Source: Aalborgiella sp031390045 (GTDB lineage: Bacteria > Pseudomonadota > Gammaproteobacteria > Burkholderiales > Burkholderiaceae_C). Taken from it: 14,486 nucleotides of DNA. A program made the translations under genes and the position numbers. The number at the start of each line of letters is the position of its first letter. Position 1 is the first letter of the stretch. The notes under the pieces are model-generated. The model saw nothing but the letters and a program-made list of their open reading frames with translations. It did not search any database and was not told where the DNA came from. Shown piece by piece: positions 13,484-14,486 of the stretch. The stretch is from contig JANMTB010000218.1 in NCBI GenBank assembly GCA_031390045.1, forward strand, positions 1 to 14,486, written 5' to 3'.

Positions 13484-14305
13484 ATGAGTGCTTTATTAAA
13501 ATCAAAAACAAATGTCATAGCTCCTGATCTGTCTCAATTGGCAGACAAGCAGTCTCAGGGGCAATTCACTTACCACGCCAGCCCGGCATCATTGTGGCCA
13601 GATTTTTTGATTGGCCAAGCGGACAAGCCTTTACGCGTGATCTTGGTTGAGGAAGATGCCAGCATGCGCAGCGTGATAGCGCAAGAGTTGACGGTTGACA
13701 ACCGAATTGACCTGATAGCCAGCGCAACAACCATCCGAGATGCAGCACAAACGATAGCGCGCTATGATTTTGACGTGTTGTTGATTGATTCGGACATTGA
13801 CAAGCATAAACATAGCGAAACTAAAGCCTTGATCAAACACATGAAGCTGCGCAGCAAACAGGTAGAGATCATCGTCCTGTCTTCTGATAATGATGAATTC
13901 AAAGCCTTGGATGCTTTCGAAAATGGAGCGACGGGCTATCTAGTTAAAAATTCTTGGTTCGGCGATTTTGCGCAAGCTATTCTACAAGTGGCCAATGGCG
14001 GTGCGTTTATTTCTCCGCACATTGCACGTCGCATGTTGGAAAAATTTGCCCATTCCGATCCAAAACAATCAAACATCACACAGTTAGATGACAAATTTGC
14101 AAGAGTTGACACGGTATTGTCAAACCGCGAAAAAGAGATCTTGTATTTGGTTTCCATTGGCAGCACAGGCCCACAAATCGCCAGCAAGCTGAATATTGCA
14201 GCGCAAACCGTTTCGGTGCATATTAAAAATATTTTTCACAAATTGAATGTTCACACCCGAGCGCAAGCCGTGATGGTGGCAAAAAATCAAGGGTTGCTCA
14301 GTTAA
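13484..14305 (+). CDS. NarL/FixJ family response regulator with an N-terminal extension
   Basis: The 273-residue protein has a ~48-residue N-terminal extension of no known domain, a receiver domain (~50-170) and a C-terminal LuxR-type HTH (~212-273, LSNREKEILYLVSIG... with TVSVHIKNIFHKLNVHTR). The phospho-acceptor is Asp102 in DVLLIDSD, with the conserved hydroxyl at Ser133 in VLSSD and Lys155 in GYLVKNS. The acidic metal-binding pair is Glu56-Glu57 rather than the usual Asp-Asp or Glu-Asp. No histidine kinase is seen in the window, although the right side is cut off only 181 bp after the stop. Target genes and signal are unknown. The ribosome binding site is poor. An ATG at 13471 is out of frame. 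The next in-frame Met (residue 61) would delete the start of the receiver domain, so the given start is preferred. Confidence 0.9.
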   Translation: MSALLKSKTNVIAPDLSQLADKQSQGQFTYHASPASLWPDFLIGQADKPLRVILVEEDASMRSVIAQELTVDNRIDLIASATTIRDAAQTIARYDFDVLLIDSDIDKHKHSETKALIKHMKLRSKQVEIIVLSSDNDEFKALDAFENGATGYLVKNSWFGDFAQAILQVANGGAFISPHIARRMLEKFAHSDPKQSNITQLDDKFARVDTVLSNREKEILYLVSIGSTGPQIASKLNIAAQTVSVHIKNIFHKLNVHTRAQAVMVAKNQGLLS

Positions 14306-14360
14306 TAGGTTTTTATGAACAGTTTTTACTGAGTTTTAAGGCGATGCCTCCGTAAAATAG

Positions 14361-14407
14361 GGGCAAAGCAATGAGGGCTTTTCAAATTGGAAAGCCTTTT
14401 TTTGCCC
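14361..14407 (+). terminator. Rho-independent terminator after the response regulator gene
   Basis: GGCTTT (14376-14381) and AAAGCC (14391-14396) pair over a 9-nt loop and are followed by seven T (14397-14403). A second, outer pairing GGGCAAA (14361-14367) with TTTGCCC (14401-14407) encloses it and would consume part of the T-run, so two alternative folds compete. The remaining 79 bp to the window end hold no recognisable gene. Confidence 0.75.
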
Positions 14408-14486
14408 TCAATTAGCGTTACTAGTCGTCAGTCTTTTCTGTTCACTCTTGGATAGTTACTTGAAAGATGAGATACGAAATGTTTTA

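Overview
The window looks like ordinary chromosome of a betaproteobacterium, most likely Burkholderiales and probably Comamonadaceae. The gene families support this (an assimilatory nitrate reductase with a C-terminal [2Fe-2S] domain, a LivJ-type binding protein, an ArgP-like regulator, a YXWGXW-repeat protein, a DUF1223 protein and an FAD D-amino acid dehydrogenase). So does an AT-rich short dispersed repeat of a kind I associate with that family. The genus cannot be told. I see no phage, plasmid, transposase, CRISPR or integrase gene.

Layout, left to right. Positions 2-988 (+) are the C-terminal third of a nitrate reductase (NasA type), cut by the window edge. A lipoprotein-type S9 prolyl-oligopeptidase-family peptidase follows (1086-3059, +), convergent with an exported M20 metallopeptidase (3175-4485, -). 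A lone branched-chain amino acid binding protein (4831-5961, +) has a clear terminator. Next comes tRNA-Ser(GGA) (6058-6147, +) with its own terminator. Two tiny lipoprotein genes lie on the minus strand (6252-6614 and 6751-6963). One carries a 36-residue tandem repeat and the other a collagen-like Gly-X-Y run; both have an LGGC lipobox at Cys19 and end in VPAK. A YXWGXW-repeat protein with a lysine-rich tail (7177-7566, +) faces three minus-strand genes: lipocalin (Blc), a DUF1223 protein and an ArgP-like LysR regulator. The regulator is divergent from a dadA-like D-amino acid dehydrogenase (10193-11560, +), which converges on an amidase (11567-13024, -). After a 459-bp AT-rich gap, a NarL/FixJ-type response regulator (13484-14305, +) ends the window, followed by a terminator.

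Much of the content fits scavenging of nitrogen from peptides, amides and amino acids: nitrate reductase, two exported peptidases, an amino acid binding protein, an amidase and a D-amino acid dehydrogenase with a probable divergent regulator. That is a theme inferred from families; nothing here shows that they form one regulon.

The most interesting structure is a dispersed repeat with a 36-bp gap-free core present four times (977-1012, 3094-3129, 8968-9003 minus, 10934-10969). One copy supplies the stop codon and last residues of the nitrate reductase, one encodes most of the signal peptide of the DUF1223 protein, and one lies in frame inside the D-amino acid dehydrogenase. All three gene-associated copies are read on the same repeat strand and in the same frame. 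Other points of interest are the pair of matched small lipoproteins and a 17-bp-spaced duplication of the dadA start that makes an ATGA-overlapping leader ORF.
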